Made by a program: the position numbers and the translations under genes. Under the pieces are notes generated by a model. It had not been told where the DNA came from, did no database searches, and saw nothing but the letters and a program-made list of their open reading frames with translations. A stretch of DNA of 22,639 nucleotides, taken from NCBI GenBank assembly GCA_052144935.1, contig JBKQPR010000158.1:1-22639 (forward strand), read 5' to 3'. Source of the stretch: JOPF133 sp052144935. Its GTDB lineage: Bacteria; Acidobacteriota; Terriglobia; Bryobacterales; Bryobacteraceae. Within the stretch, counting starts at the first letter, position 1, and every line of letters starts with the position of its first letter. Positions 7,361 through 14,807 of this stretch are shown piece by piece.

Positions 7361-7465
7361 TCACCACGGAGACGCGGAGATAACGGAGGAAGCGCGGGGA
7401 AGAGAAGAGAAAAGCAAAGAGGTCTTCTCCGTGCTTCCTCCGTTATCTCCGCGTCTCCGTGGTGA
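7361..7465. repeat. Large perfect inverted repeat (33-bp arms), dispersed-type palindrome / bidirectional terminator
   Basis: 7361-7393 begins TCACCACGGAGACGCGGAGA; 7433-7465 is its exact reverse complement, with a purine-rich 39-base spacer that can extend the stem. Elements built from CTCCGcGTCTCCGTGGTGA are commonly scattered between genes in Acidobacteria. A decayed relative is at 10347-10416. It sits between two convergent genes and could stop transcription from both sides. The right arm also encodes the last residues and stop codon of the Rieske gene. Confidence 0.85.
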
Positions 7466-8540
7466 ATGCAGCGCCATTCAGGAACTCGCACAGCAACCCG
7501 TGGAAATGGTGCACGCCGTTTTCGCGCTTCACCGAGAACCGCCCCTGATTATAGTGCCGGGAGCGCAGGCCGCGCTGGACCGACTCGCAGATGCGGATGT
7601 CCTCCCGCTGGATCTCGTCGCTGAAATCGATGGTGGCTTGGGCCACTTCTCCCTCGTAGGCGAACCATTCGAAGATCGTGAGGGTGCGGTCCGCACCGAG
7701 CGGCAGGATCAGGTTACTGCTCAAGTTATCGGGGTAGATATTCAGCATGAAGTTGGGAAATAGCCAGTAATACAGGGCGCTGTGGCCGGCGTCCTCGAAC
7801 TGGTAGCGGCGCGGCTCGCCCGAGCGGGCCCGGATGGGCGCGATCTGCGACGAGTAATAGCGATAAGTGTCCACGCGGTATTGCTGGTAATCCAATTCGC
7901 GGTATAAGCTGGGATGCGCGGAGGGTAAGTGGTAGCCTTCCAAGTAATTATCGATGTAGACCTTCCAGTTACACTGAATCTCGTAATCGCGGCGGTAAGA
8001 AAATTGTAAGTGGTCGATCGGGCAGCCGGATTCGCTGGTCTTGCGGGGAATCGCGCCCAGCGCTTCGGCCAGCGGCGGGGCCTCCGGGTCCTGGTTGACG
8101 AACACGAACGGCCCCCAGATCTCCACCTGAAAGCGCGGCAGGCGGACGGCGGCGCGGTCCCAATCCTCCACGCCCTCGAATTCGGGCTGGCCGAGCAGGC
8201 GGCCATCCAGGCCATAGGTCCAGGCGTGGTAGGGGCAGCGCAACACGTTGGCCTGCCTGCAGCCGTCCGCGATCACCGCCCCGCGGTGCCGGCAGACGTT
8301 CGAAAAGGCGTGCAGGGCGCCGTCTTGGGCGCGGGTCACCACCACCGGCTCGCCGGCGATCTCGCAGGCCAGGTAACTGCCCGGCGCGGCCAGCTTGCCG
8401 GCATGGCCTACCGCCTGCCAGGTGCGGCCGAAGACGCGGCTGCGCTCCGTTTCGAACATCGCCGGGTCGGTATACCAGCGGGCCGGGATGGTGGAAGCGC
8501 GCGCCAGGTCGGGTTGAAAGCGGAAATCGCTCGGGTCCAT
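7443..8540 (-). CDS. Rieske-type ring-hydroxylating/quaternary-amine oxygenase alpha subunit
   Basis: The protein has 365 residues. The N-terminal Rieske [2Fe-2S] domain has Cys83-x-His85 (NVCRHRGAVI) and Cys102-x2-His105 (LRCPYHAWTYG). The C-terminal catalytic domain has NYLEGYHLPSAHP with iron ligands His204 and His209, and an acidic residue in ICESVQRGL near 319 as a likely third ligand. The bridging residue between subunits is Glu201 rather than the Asp of naphthalene-type dioxygenases, a feature known from carnitine monooxygenase CntA and its choline/betaine relatives. The tail (DEIQREDIRICESVQ, FHGLLCEFL) also fits that group. A reductase partner is not in the window. The last six codons (TTETRR) and stop come from an arm of the 7361-7465 repeat, so the natural C-terminus has been replaced or extended. 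The substrate is unknown. Confidence 0.85.
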   Translation of the reverse strand: MDPSDFRFQPDLARASTIPARWYTDPAMFETERSRVFGRTWQAVGHAGKLAAPGSYLACEIAGEPVVVTRAQDGALHAFSNVCRHRGAVIADGCRQANVLRCPYHAWTYGLDGRLLGQPEFEGVEDWDRAAVRLPRFQVEIWGPFVFVNQDPEAPPLAEALGAIPRKTSESGCPIDHLQFSYRRDYEIQCNWKVYIDNYLEGYHLPSAHPSLYRELDYQQYRVDTYRYYSSQIAPIRARSGEPRRYQFEDAGHSALYYWLFPNFMLNIYPDNLSSNLILPLGADRTLTIFEWFAYEGEVAQATIDFSDEIQREDIRICESVQRGLRSRHYNQGRFSVKRENGVHHFHGLLCEFLNGAAFTTETRR

Positions 8541-8543
8541 TAC

Positions 8544-8657
8544 AGTAAGCCTACAGGCTTCGGAAGCCTCAGGCTACTGCGGCGTCCACGAAATAGGTGG
8601 ACAGACGCGCAAAAGCGAAGGGCCGCCTGAAAGGCGGCTGCAGCCAAGATTGGCTGC
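8544..8657. repeat. Array of four consecutive hairpins, dispersed REP-like elements
   Basis: Four stem-loops follow one another: AGGCTT-CGG-AAGCCT inside an outer pairing (8544-8578); GTCCAC-7-GTGGAC (8584-8602); GCCGCCT-GAA-AGGCGGC (8622-8638); and GCAGCCA-AGAT-TGGCTGC (8640-8657). The last pair, ending in CCCCAC, has the look of the multicopy palindromes found between genes in Solibacter-like genomes. The array begins 3 bases upstream of the Rieske start codon and occupies most of the divergent intergenic region. Confidence 0.7.
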
Positions 8658-8706
8658 CCCACAGTCTCTCCAGCCATTTGGCGTACACTACACTACTATA
8701 TTAGCC

Positions 8707-9864
8707 ATGGATTCTCTACTCGACTGGCGCAGCGAATTTCCCATCCTGAGCCACACCACTTACATGATCAGCCACTCGCTGGGCGCCATGCCGCGGCGCG
8801 CCGCCGCCCGCGTGGCCGAGTACGCCGAAACGTGGGCCACTCGCGGCATACGGGCGTGGGAAGAGGGCTGGTGGGAGATGCCGATTACGGTGGGGAACCT
8901 GGTGGGAGCGATCATCGGCGCGGGCCAAGGCGAAGTAGTCATGCAGCAGAACGTCTCCATCTGCCAGCAGATTGTGACCTCCTGTTTCGATTGGTCGGGC
9001 CGGCGCAACAAGCTGGTCACCGACGGCTTGAACTTCCCCTCGAACGACTACAACTACCACGGCCTGGTGCGGCAGGGCGCGCGCGTGGTTTCGGCGCCGT
9101 CGCCGGACGGCATGACGCTGCCGGTGGAACGCGTGCTTGACGCGATCGACGACCAGACGCAACTGGTCTCGGTCTCGCACGTGGCCTTTCGCAGCTCGTA
9201 TCTGCAGGACACCAAGGCCATCGTGGAACGCGCGCACGCCGTGGGCGCCCTGGTGGTGGCCGATCTGTACCAGGCGGCTGGCGCGGTCCCGGTGAACGTC
9301 CGCGAGTGGAACGTGGATTTCGCCACCGGCGGCTCGGTGAAGTGGCTGTGCGGCGGGCCGGGCGCGGGCTACCTGTATGTGCGGCGCGACCTGTGGGAGA
9401 AGCTCACGCCCGGGGCCACCGGCTGGATGGCGCACGAGCAACCCTTTGCCTTCGAGGGCGGACCCATCCGCTTCGCGCACGACGCATTTCGCTTCCTGAA
9501 CGGCACGCCCAACATTCCAGGGCTGTACGCGGCGCGCTCGGGATACGAGATTGTCGGCGCGATCGGCGTGGAGGCGATTCGCGAAAAGTCGCTGCGCCAG
9601 ACCGCGCGGCTGATCGAGCTGGCGGATGAAGCCGGCATCCGTGTGAACACGCCGCGCGACCCCACGCGCCGCGGCGGCGTGGTGATTCTGGACGTGCCCA
9701 ACGGCCAGGAAGTGACGCGAGAGCTGGTGCGCCGCGAGGTGATGGTGGATTATCGTCCCGGGGCGGGCATAAGGGTCGCGCCGCACTTCTACACGACCGA
9801 TGAAGAAGTGGAGCACACGGTGGCGGCGATCCGCGCGATTACAGCGGGGCAGGCGGCTTCCTGA
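8707..9864 (+). CDS. Class V aminotransferase-fold PLP enzyme, kynureninase-like
   Basis: From ATG 8707 it is 385 residues. It shows the fold-type I PLP pattern: an N-terminal substrate loop (MISHSLGAMP), the phosphate/ring region (VVMQQNVSICQQI), DLYQAAGAVPVNVREWNVDF with the PLP-pairing Asp, and SVKWLCGGPGAGYLYVR with the Schiff-base Lys at residue 212. The K-(F/W)-L-x-GGPG block is typical of kynureninase and cysteine-desulfurase relatives, and 385 residues is the usual length. Kynureninase proper cleaves kynurenine to anthranilate and alanine; whether this enzyme does so is not shown. The Rieske gene is divergent across a hairpin-filled spacer. An AT-rich run just before the ATG and no ribosome site suggest a very short or absent leader. 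The 3' end overlaps the YqcC-like fragment by 26 bases. Confidence 0.8.
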   Translation: MDSLLDWRSEFPILSHTTYMISHSLGAMPRRAAARVAEYAETWATRGIRAWEEGWWEMPITVGNLVGAIIGAGQGEVVMQQNVSICQQIVTSCFDWSGRRNKLVTDGLNFPSNDYNYHGLVRQGARVVSAPSPDGMTLPVERVLDAIDDQTQLVSVSHVAFRSSYLQDTKAIVERAHAVGALVVADLYQAAGAVPVNVREWNVDFATGGSVKWLCGGPGAGYLYVRRDLWEKLTPGATGWMAHEQPFAFEGGPIRFAHDAFRFLNGTPNIPGLYAARSGYEIVGAIGVEAIREKSLRQTARLIELADEAGIRVNTPRDPTRRGGVVILDVPNGQEVTRELVRREVMVDYRPGAGIRVAPHFYTTDEEVEHTVAAIRAITAGQAAS

Positions 9865-10049
9865 GGCGCGGGGCTCGCCACGTCGCCGCTTCCCTCAACT
9901 GCGGTGCGGCATACGCCCCTACGGCGCTCTTCGCGGGAAAGGCTCCGTGCTGATCGATAATCTCCCGCACGCGCGGCAGCAGAACGAACTGGAGCCACTG
10001 GTAGAAGGTCATCGTGTCGCCAAAAAGGGCCCTTTTCGATTCGAAGGCC
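9839..10049 (-). pseudogene. YqcC (DUF446)-like C-terminal fragment
   Basis: The minus strand reads AAFESKRALFGDTMTFYQWL, then QFVLLPRVREIIDQHGAFP and AKSAVGAYAAPQLREAA. This matches the C-terminal half of YqcC/DUF446, where Escherichia coli has DTMEPLEWLQWVLIPRMHDL followed by a Pro-rich turn and AVAPY. The N-terminal half of the family (about 40-50 residues) is missing and replaced by the 5' part of the coiled-coil gene in another frame, so no intact protein is made. The stop (9839-9841) lies inside the 3' end of the aminotransferase gene. Positions 10023-10036 form a perfect AAAAGGGCCCTTTT palindrome. Confidence 0.7.
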
Positions 10050-10266
10050 GCTGGTCTGCGGCGCGCGCGTCCGCGGCCAAGCGATCCATCCGTTCGTCGG
10101 TATCCGCGAGCTTCAAGGTCAGATCGTTGATGCGGGCAGCCGCTTCGTTGAGCTGGCGTTGCGTATCCCGCCAAAGCTAGCGATTCTCTTCCCGGTCTTT
10201 TCGCCGCTGCTCGTCGAGGCCGGCCGTAAAGTGCTCAATTCTCTCGAACCGCTCTTCCGTGGTCAT
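10050..10266 (-). pseudogene. Decayed 5' copy of the coiled-coil gene with in-frame stop
   Basis: Starting at ATG 10264-10266 it reads MTTEERFERIEHFTAGLDEQ, nearly identical to the gene at 887-1387. Codon 30 is TAG (10177-10179) where the intact copy has CAG (Gln). After the stop, homology continues (LWRDTQRQLNEAAARINDLT) to about ARAADQR, where it breaks into the YqcC-like fragment. The upstream flank (GGTGGGCTA, GAATGACAATTGA) is shared with the intact copy, and a TATAAT is present at 10301-10306. A promoter-bearing 5' end has thus been joined to an unrelated gene's 3' end, with no continuous frame across the join. Confidence 0.8.
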
Positions 10267-10346
10267 GACAAGCCCCCCGCCGCCCCTCAATTGTCATTCT
10301 ATTATAGATAGCCCACCAGTTCGCGCTCACTTTCCTGGCGCGAGCT

Positions 10347-10416
10347 GAGACGTTGAGACGCCGAGAGCAGAGTTGGTTCTCTTCTTCTTCTCTCCGCGTC
10401 TCCGCGCCTCCGCGTC
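10347..10416. repeat. Diverged copy of the CTCCGCGTCTCC palindromic element
   Basis: TGAGACGCCGAGAG (10354-10367) pairs imperfectly with CTCTCCGCGTCTCC (10390-10403); the right side repeats CTCCGCG three times. It resembles the arms of the 7361-7465 element and likewise lies at a gene 3' end, 15 bases past the stop of the BNR-propeller gene. Confidence 0.5.
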
Positions 10417-10430
10417 AAGTTTTCAGCAGC

Positions 10431-13400
10431 TTACTGCGGTCGCATCCAGATGTCGTCCAGCACGTCCACCGACGATGTGAGCGTCTCACCGCCGACCGTG
10501 AGCCGGATAAAGTAAGTGCCGGGTTCCAGCAGTGGGCCCTGGACAGCGCCGCCGAATCCGCCGAAGCCACCGCCGCCACCGCCGCCACCGCCTCCACGGC
10601 CGCCGCCCGCTACGAAGGGCACGCCCGTGAATCCACCACGTCCGCGGCCTCCACCGCCTCCACCACCGCCGCCGCCTGCCGCAGCTTCGGCTCCGGCTGC
10701 CGCCGGCGGCGCATTACCCGCGCCGGCCGCGCCGGCCGCGCCCGCCTCGGCCCCTTGTGCCGCTGCCGCCGCGCCACCGCGCCCGCCTCGGCCTCCCCGT
10801 CCACCGCGTCCGCCCGCTGCGGCGGTCGTGCCCGGTGGAGGCGCCGGCCCGCGCATGGCCCATTGCACACGGTTCATGCCGGCTTTGATCGGCATGTCCA
10901 TGGTGCTGACCACGTTGTTGTTCTGCAGGAAGTCCAGCTTGCCCGTGCCCATGTCCGACCTGGCCCACACGGTGATGGCTGTGCCGCCCTGCGGGTTCCG
11001 GCCCACGAACTCGACGTTTTTCACGTGGCGCTGCGACTGCGGATCGTTCTTCCACAGGATCGCCGGCCGTGGGTCGAACAGCACCGCGTCCTTATTGCCG
11101 CTCATCTTGGTGGCGTCGGCCCACTGCTCCAGCGCGGTGATGTCGTCGCAGATCCAGATCGACCGCCCGTGGGAGGCCAGGATCAGGTCGCGATCCCGCG
11201 GATGAATCAGAATGTCGTCCACCCGCACGCTGGGCAGGCCGGTCATGAACTTCTTCCATTCCTCGCCCTGGTTCAGGGTGACGTACAACCCGAACTCGGT
11301 GCCCACCCACAGCAGGTTGGGATTGTCCATGTCCTCGCGCAGAGCGTTGATGTTGCCATGAGCCGGCAGGTTGCCCGCCACGTTCGTCCAGGTCCGGCCG
11401 TAATCGGTGGTCTTGAAGAGGTAGGGCTTCCAATCGTCGTTGCGGTGGTTGTCCAGCGCGACGTAGGCCGTGCCGGGATCGTAGTGCGAGGGTTCGATGC
11501 GCGAAATCTGCACCCACCCCTTGGGCGCCCCGGTAATATTAGGGTAGACGTTGGTGAAAGTCTCGCCATCGTCCTTGCTCACCTGCAAATTGCCGTCGTC
11601 GGTGCCGATCCAGAGGATGCCCGGACGCGAGGGAGACTCGCGAATCTGCGTCGCCAGCGAACTGGCTGCATAGCCGTCGTGCTTCTCCGCCATGGGCTTG
11701 TCGCCCGGCACACCCATGATGGCCATTTCGGGCGCCCAGCGGTTCACGTTCTGGCTCAAGTCGGTGGGGTTCATCCACCAGGTATCGCCGCGGTTGTTGG
11801 ACTTGAAGAAGTACTGCGCCGCCATGTAGATCTTGGCCGGGTTGTGCGGCGAGATCTCCAGGGGCGCGTTCCAGTAGAAGCGGAATGGCTCGGGAGTGGG
11901 GGGAGCGTTCACCACGTTGGGCACGCCGCCACGGCCGCCGAAGCCCCCGCCTCCACCGCCACCGCCGCCGGCGCCGCCGCGTCCGGCTTCCGCCGCTGCC
12001 TCTGCCGCCTGTTCCGGGGGCTGAGACGTGGCCACGCCCGGCGTCGGATTATTCACCCGGTTGATCTCGTTGGCCGTCGCCGCCGCCGCGCCGCCCCGTC
12101 CAGCCGTGGGCCGGATGCTTTTTTGGGTGCCCGCGCGCAGATCGTGCCGGGTCATGTTGCCGTCCTGCGATTCGCCGTAAACAATGGCCCAGTCGCTGGG
12201 GTCGTTGCGCGTATAGAAACCGTCGCCGCCGGCCACCGTATACCAATCGGTGTTGACCGGACCGCTATTGGAGCGCAAGGCGCTCGGCCCACACCAGGCG
12301 TTGTTGTCCTGCAAGCCGCCGCACACGTAGTAAGGCCGCCGCATGTCGGCCGAAACCTGGTAGAACTGCCCCACCGCGATATCGTTGTGGTAATCCCAAC
12401 TTTCGCCGCCATCGTTGCTGCTATCCACGCCGCCATCGTGTCCGATGAAGACGACCCGGGGATCCTTGGGATTGATCCAGAAGGCGTGAAAGTCGGTGTG
12501 CGACCCCTGGATGTTGGTCCAGGTCTTGCCGCCATCCTTCGAAATACGGCCCGGATTGCCGCCCACAAAAATCTTCTGGTCGTTGGCCGGGTCCACGCGG
12601 ATCTGGCTGAAGTACATGGGGCGCTCGTCCTGGTTGCTCATGAAGGTCCAGGTCTTACCGCCGTCTTCGGAGCGGAACACGCCGGGGGCATTCGGATTCG
12701 GCGGACCCGCGGGAATGCCGTTGTTGCCGCGGCCCCCGCCGCCACCACCGCCGCGGCCCCCGCCGCCACCACCGCCGCGTCCGCCACCGGAACCGCCTGC
12801 GCCCGCTGCACCGGCCGCGCCTGCCGCGCCGCCGGCCTCCGCCGCCGCCGATTCACCGGCCGCTCCGCCCCGCCCGCCGCGCGACGGACCGCCCTCGGCC
12901 GTGGTGCCGCCGCCCGTGCCGGCGCTCGCGCCAGCCTCTACCTGCGCATAGACGATGGAAGATTTGGCGCGGAAAATCGAAACCGCGATGCGGCCATAAA
13001 TGCCGTCTTTGGGCTTGGGCCAGCCCGGCCCATCCAGCTTACTCCAGGTTGCGCCCGCATCCGTAGTCTTCCACAGCGCGCTGCCCGGCCCGCCGCCGTT
13101 ATAGCCCCACCACGTGCGCCGGTGCTGGTAGGAGGCCGCGTAAAGTATTTTGGGATTCGAAAAATCGATCGCCACGTCGGTGAATCCTGTGTCCGGGTCG
13201 ATGTACTTCGACTTGGTCCAGTGCTGGCCGCCATCCGTGGATTTATAGAGGCCGCGATCCGGGTTGGGACCGAACAGGTGCCCGTTGGCCGCCACGTAGA
13301 CGACCTTCGGGTTGGTGGGGTCCACCACAACCCGCCCGATCGACTGCGTGTCCTCCAGGCCCAGGTGGGTCCACGTCTTGCCGCCGTCCGTGGTGCCCCA

Positions 13401-13829
13401 CACGCCGTTGCCAATCGAAGCGCTCTGCCGGTTATTGGCCTCGCCCGTCCCCACGTACACGGTGTCCGTATCCGAAGGCGCGATGGCCACCGAGCCGATC
13501 GATTCGTTGTCCATGTTGTCCCACAGCGACTTCCAGTGATAGCCGCCGTCGGTGGACTTCCACAGGCCGCCGGTGGCGAATCCGACGTAAATGGTCATCG
13601 GATCCTTTTCCGCGCCCACGATATCGTCGACGCGGCCCATCATCACCGCGGGGCCAATGGAACGGAATTCAAATCCGCGGAAAAGCGGATCGGTTGATGC
13701 GTTCACCGGCGGTGGGGGCGGTGTTGCCGCCTCGGCGCCGCCACGCCCTTGGGCCCATGCCATGCCGCCACAACCAACGCAGGCGGCCAACACCAAAGAC
13801 AAAGATCTTCTGGAAATCCGTACGCGCAT
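10431..13829 (-). CDS. Exported BNR/sortilin (VPS10)-like beta-propeller protein with Gly-rich insertions
   Basis: This 1132-residue protein begins with an export signal (SRRSLSLVLAACVGCGGMAW). It holds either a lipobox (LAAC, Cys17) or a signal peptidase I site near AWA-Q. The body is a series of propeller blades carrying Asp-box/BNR signatures such as LWKSTDGGYHW, VWGTTDGGKTWTHLG, LYKSTDGGQHWTK, LWKTTDAGATWSK, VFRSEDGGKTWTF and ISKDGGKTWTN. The architecture matches the large family annotated as glycosyl hydrolase/VPS10 or sortilin-like in Acidobacteria; catalysis is unproven. Three insertions rich in Gly, Ala and Arg interrupt it (about residues 292-380, 605-635 and 993-1093), two between blades and one before the C-terminal strand domain (TYFIRLTVGGETLTSSVDV). 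The function is probably extracellular protein or carbohydrate binding. A palindromic repeat lies just downstream. Confidence 0.8.
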   Translation of the reverse strand: MRVRISRRSLSLVLAACVGCGGMAWAQGRGGAEAATPPPPPVNASTDPLFRGFEFRSIGPAVMMGRVDDIVGAEKDPMTIYVGFATGGLWKSTDGGYHWKSLWDNMDNESIGSVAIAPSDTDTVYVGTGEANNRQSASIGNGVWGTTDGGKTWTHLGLEDTQSIGRVVVDPTNPKVVYVAANGHLFGPNPDRGLYKSTDGGQHWTKSKYIDPDTGFTDVAIDFSNPKILYAASYQHRRTWWGYNGGGPGSALWKTTDAGATWSKLDGPGWPKPKDGIYGRIAVSIFRAKSSIVYAQVEAGASAGTGGGTTAEGGPSRGGRGGAAGESAAAEAGGAAGAAGAAGAGGSGGGRGGGGGGGRGGGGGGGRGNNGIPAGPPNPNAPGVFRSEDGGKTWTFMSNQDERPMYFSQIRVDPANDQKIFVGGNPGRISKDGGKTWTNIQGSHTDFHAFWINPKDPRVVFIGHDGGVDSSNDGGESWDYHNDIAVGQFYQVSADMRRPYYVCGGLQDNNAWCGPSALRSNSGPVNTDWYTVAGGDGFYTRNDPSDWAIVYGESQDGNMTRHDLRAGTQKSIRPTAGRGGAAAATANEINRVNNPTPGVATSQPPEQAAEAAAEAGRGGAGGGGGGGGGFGGRGGVPNVVNAPPTPEPFRFYWNAPLEISPHNPAKIYMAAQYFFKSNNRGDTWWMNPTDLSQNVNRWAPEMAIMGVPGDKPMAEKHDGYAASSLATQIRESPSRPGILWIGTDDGNLQVSKDDGETFTNVYPNITGAPKGWVQISRIEPSHYDPGTAYVALDNHRNDDWKPYLFKTTDYGRTWTNVAGNLPAHGNINALREDMDNPNLLWVGTEFGLYVTLNQGEEWKKFMTGLPSVRVDDILIHPRDRDLILASHGRSIWICDDITALEQWADATKMSGNKDAVLFDPRPAILWKNDPQSQRHVKNVEFVGRNPQGGTAITVWARSDMGTGKLDFLQNNNVVSTMDMPIKAGMNRVQWAMRGPAPPPGTTAAAGGRGGRGGRGGRGGAAAAAQGAEAGAAGAAGAGNAPPAAAGAEAAAGGGGGGGGGGRGRGGFTGVPFVAGGGRGGGGGGGGGGFGGFGGAVQGPLLEPGTYFIRLTVGGETLTSSVDVLDDIWMRPQ

Positions 13830-14326
13830 ATGGGGTCCAATTTAGCACAACGGGTTCCGCCTTGCGCGAGGAAAGCGGGCAGGCGGACCTTGTGGCCACC
13901 ACGGAAAAATCGCCCCGCCGCTGCGGCTGGTAGCGCGCGACGAGGCCGGGCATGGCTCGCGCCCCATCCCGCAGAACGCCGGGGTGCAACCAGGGCCAGG
14001 GGCCGTCCCGCCCCGCCTGCCATCGCCGCTACGACAAAGCACGATGGGCGCGCGCCAGACCGCAAAACGCTGCTCGCCAGGCTGCACCACGCCGACTGGG
14101 CACAGGTAGCGCCCCGGCGGCATTTCTCCGCGGCAGTCGGCTTCTTATCCTTCTCGGCGTTGGCCGCCGTCCGGCCCTCCTTCTCGCGCCGATAACTGAG
14201 TGGACAGGAAAACTTTCAGCGAGTAAGTGCCCGGCTGCAATGGGAATCCCGTGTCGTCCTTCCGCTTTACTGGGATGCCGTCGTGGACGAGTCCTTGATC
14301 CGGCCGGTGAAATCCAGCCGCGCCCG
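13830..14326. other. Gene-poor 497-base spacer with a possible minus-strand gene remnant
   Basis: No convincing gene is seen. On the minus strand at about 14197-14317 one frame reads VHDGIPVKRKDDTGFPLQ, then PGTYSLKVFLSTQLS, which looks protein-like (an extracellular strand pair), but it has no start of its own and ends in an unlikely tail at 14145. It may be a relic downstream of the DUF5658-like gene. The rest has high GC and stop-poor frames without family signatures. Confidence 0.35.
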
Positions 14327-14644
14327 CTATCTCGCCTTCAACTCCGCGAGCGCGATCAGCAAGAAGTTCCAGGTGACCACCGCAGCGAAATAGTAGTTCA
14401 GGAACACCACCACCCGCGGGCGCTTGAACTTCAATGCCAGCGCCACCAGCAGCACAGCGAAGATCTTCGCGATCAGCAGCGCGGCCAGCGGACCGGCTCG
14501 CATCAGCCGCCCCACAAAAAAGCTCGCCTCCGAGGCGCCCATGCGCAGTCCGAGCAGCGTCGTCAGAATGTCCAGAGTCTGCAGGGCCACAAAAACGCTC
14601 AACGAGGGCGCCGGAAACTCCTTGCGGGGAAAGAAGGGAATCAT
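14327..14644 (-). CDS. Small integral membrane protein, DUF5658-like
   Basis: This 105-residue protein begins MIPFFPRKEFPAPSLS. Three to four hydrophobic segments follow: VFVALQTLDILTTLLGLRMG, the stretch around LAALLIAKIFAVLLVALAL, and VVVFLNYYFAAVVTWNFLLI. The early Asp in LQTLDILTTLLGLRMGASEA followed by a short loop and a polar helix is the pattern of DUF5658 proteins, small inner-membrane proteins of unknown function. The start at ATG 14642-14644 is the only reasonable in-frame ATG; GGAG lies about 15 bases upstream, so the ribosome site is weak. It is divergent from the permease, with a 163-base gap. Confidence 0.65.
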   Translation of the reverse strand: MIPFFPRKEFPAPSLSVFVALQTLDILTTLLGLRMGASEASFFVGRLMRAGPLAALLIAKIFAVLLVALALKFKRPRVVVFLNYYFAAVVTWNFLLIALAELKAR

Positions 14645-14758
14645 GAGTCTGCATTCATTCTCCGGGCGGCGCGCGTTGCGGTCCAGGCTATCTTTGGTTA
14701 GGTACGGGCCGGACCAGCGAGCGCGCCCCGCGGCCCTCTTTCGCACTGTCGTCTTTGG

Positions 14759-14788
14759 TTGACGCCATCGCGCGCCATGGTGTAAGCT
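14759..14788 (+). promoter_or_regulatory. Candidate sigma-70-type promoter of the permease gene
   Basis: TTGACG (14759-14764) and TAAGCT (14783-14788) are separated by 18 bases and placed about 20 bases before ATG 14808. The -35 matches five of six consensus positions and the -10 is weaker. No clear ribosome site lies between the expected transcript start and the ATG, so the leader is short. Confidence 0.4.
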
Positions 14789-14807
14789 GCCCGCAAGCGT
14801 TTTCGAC

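Noticed and set aside
8544..8657. Possible CRISPR array
   Set aside because: The hairpins differ from each other in sequence and spacing; there are no repeated identical units with spacers and no cas genes.
10353..13697. 1114-codon plus-strand open frame antisense to the propeller gene
   Set aside because: The long open frame comes from high GC and Gly/Ala codon repeats on the other strand; its translation is low complexity with no domain, while the minus strand has clear BNR repeats and an export signal.
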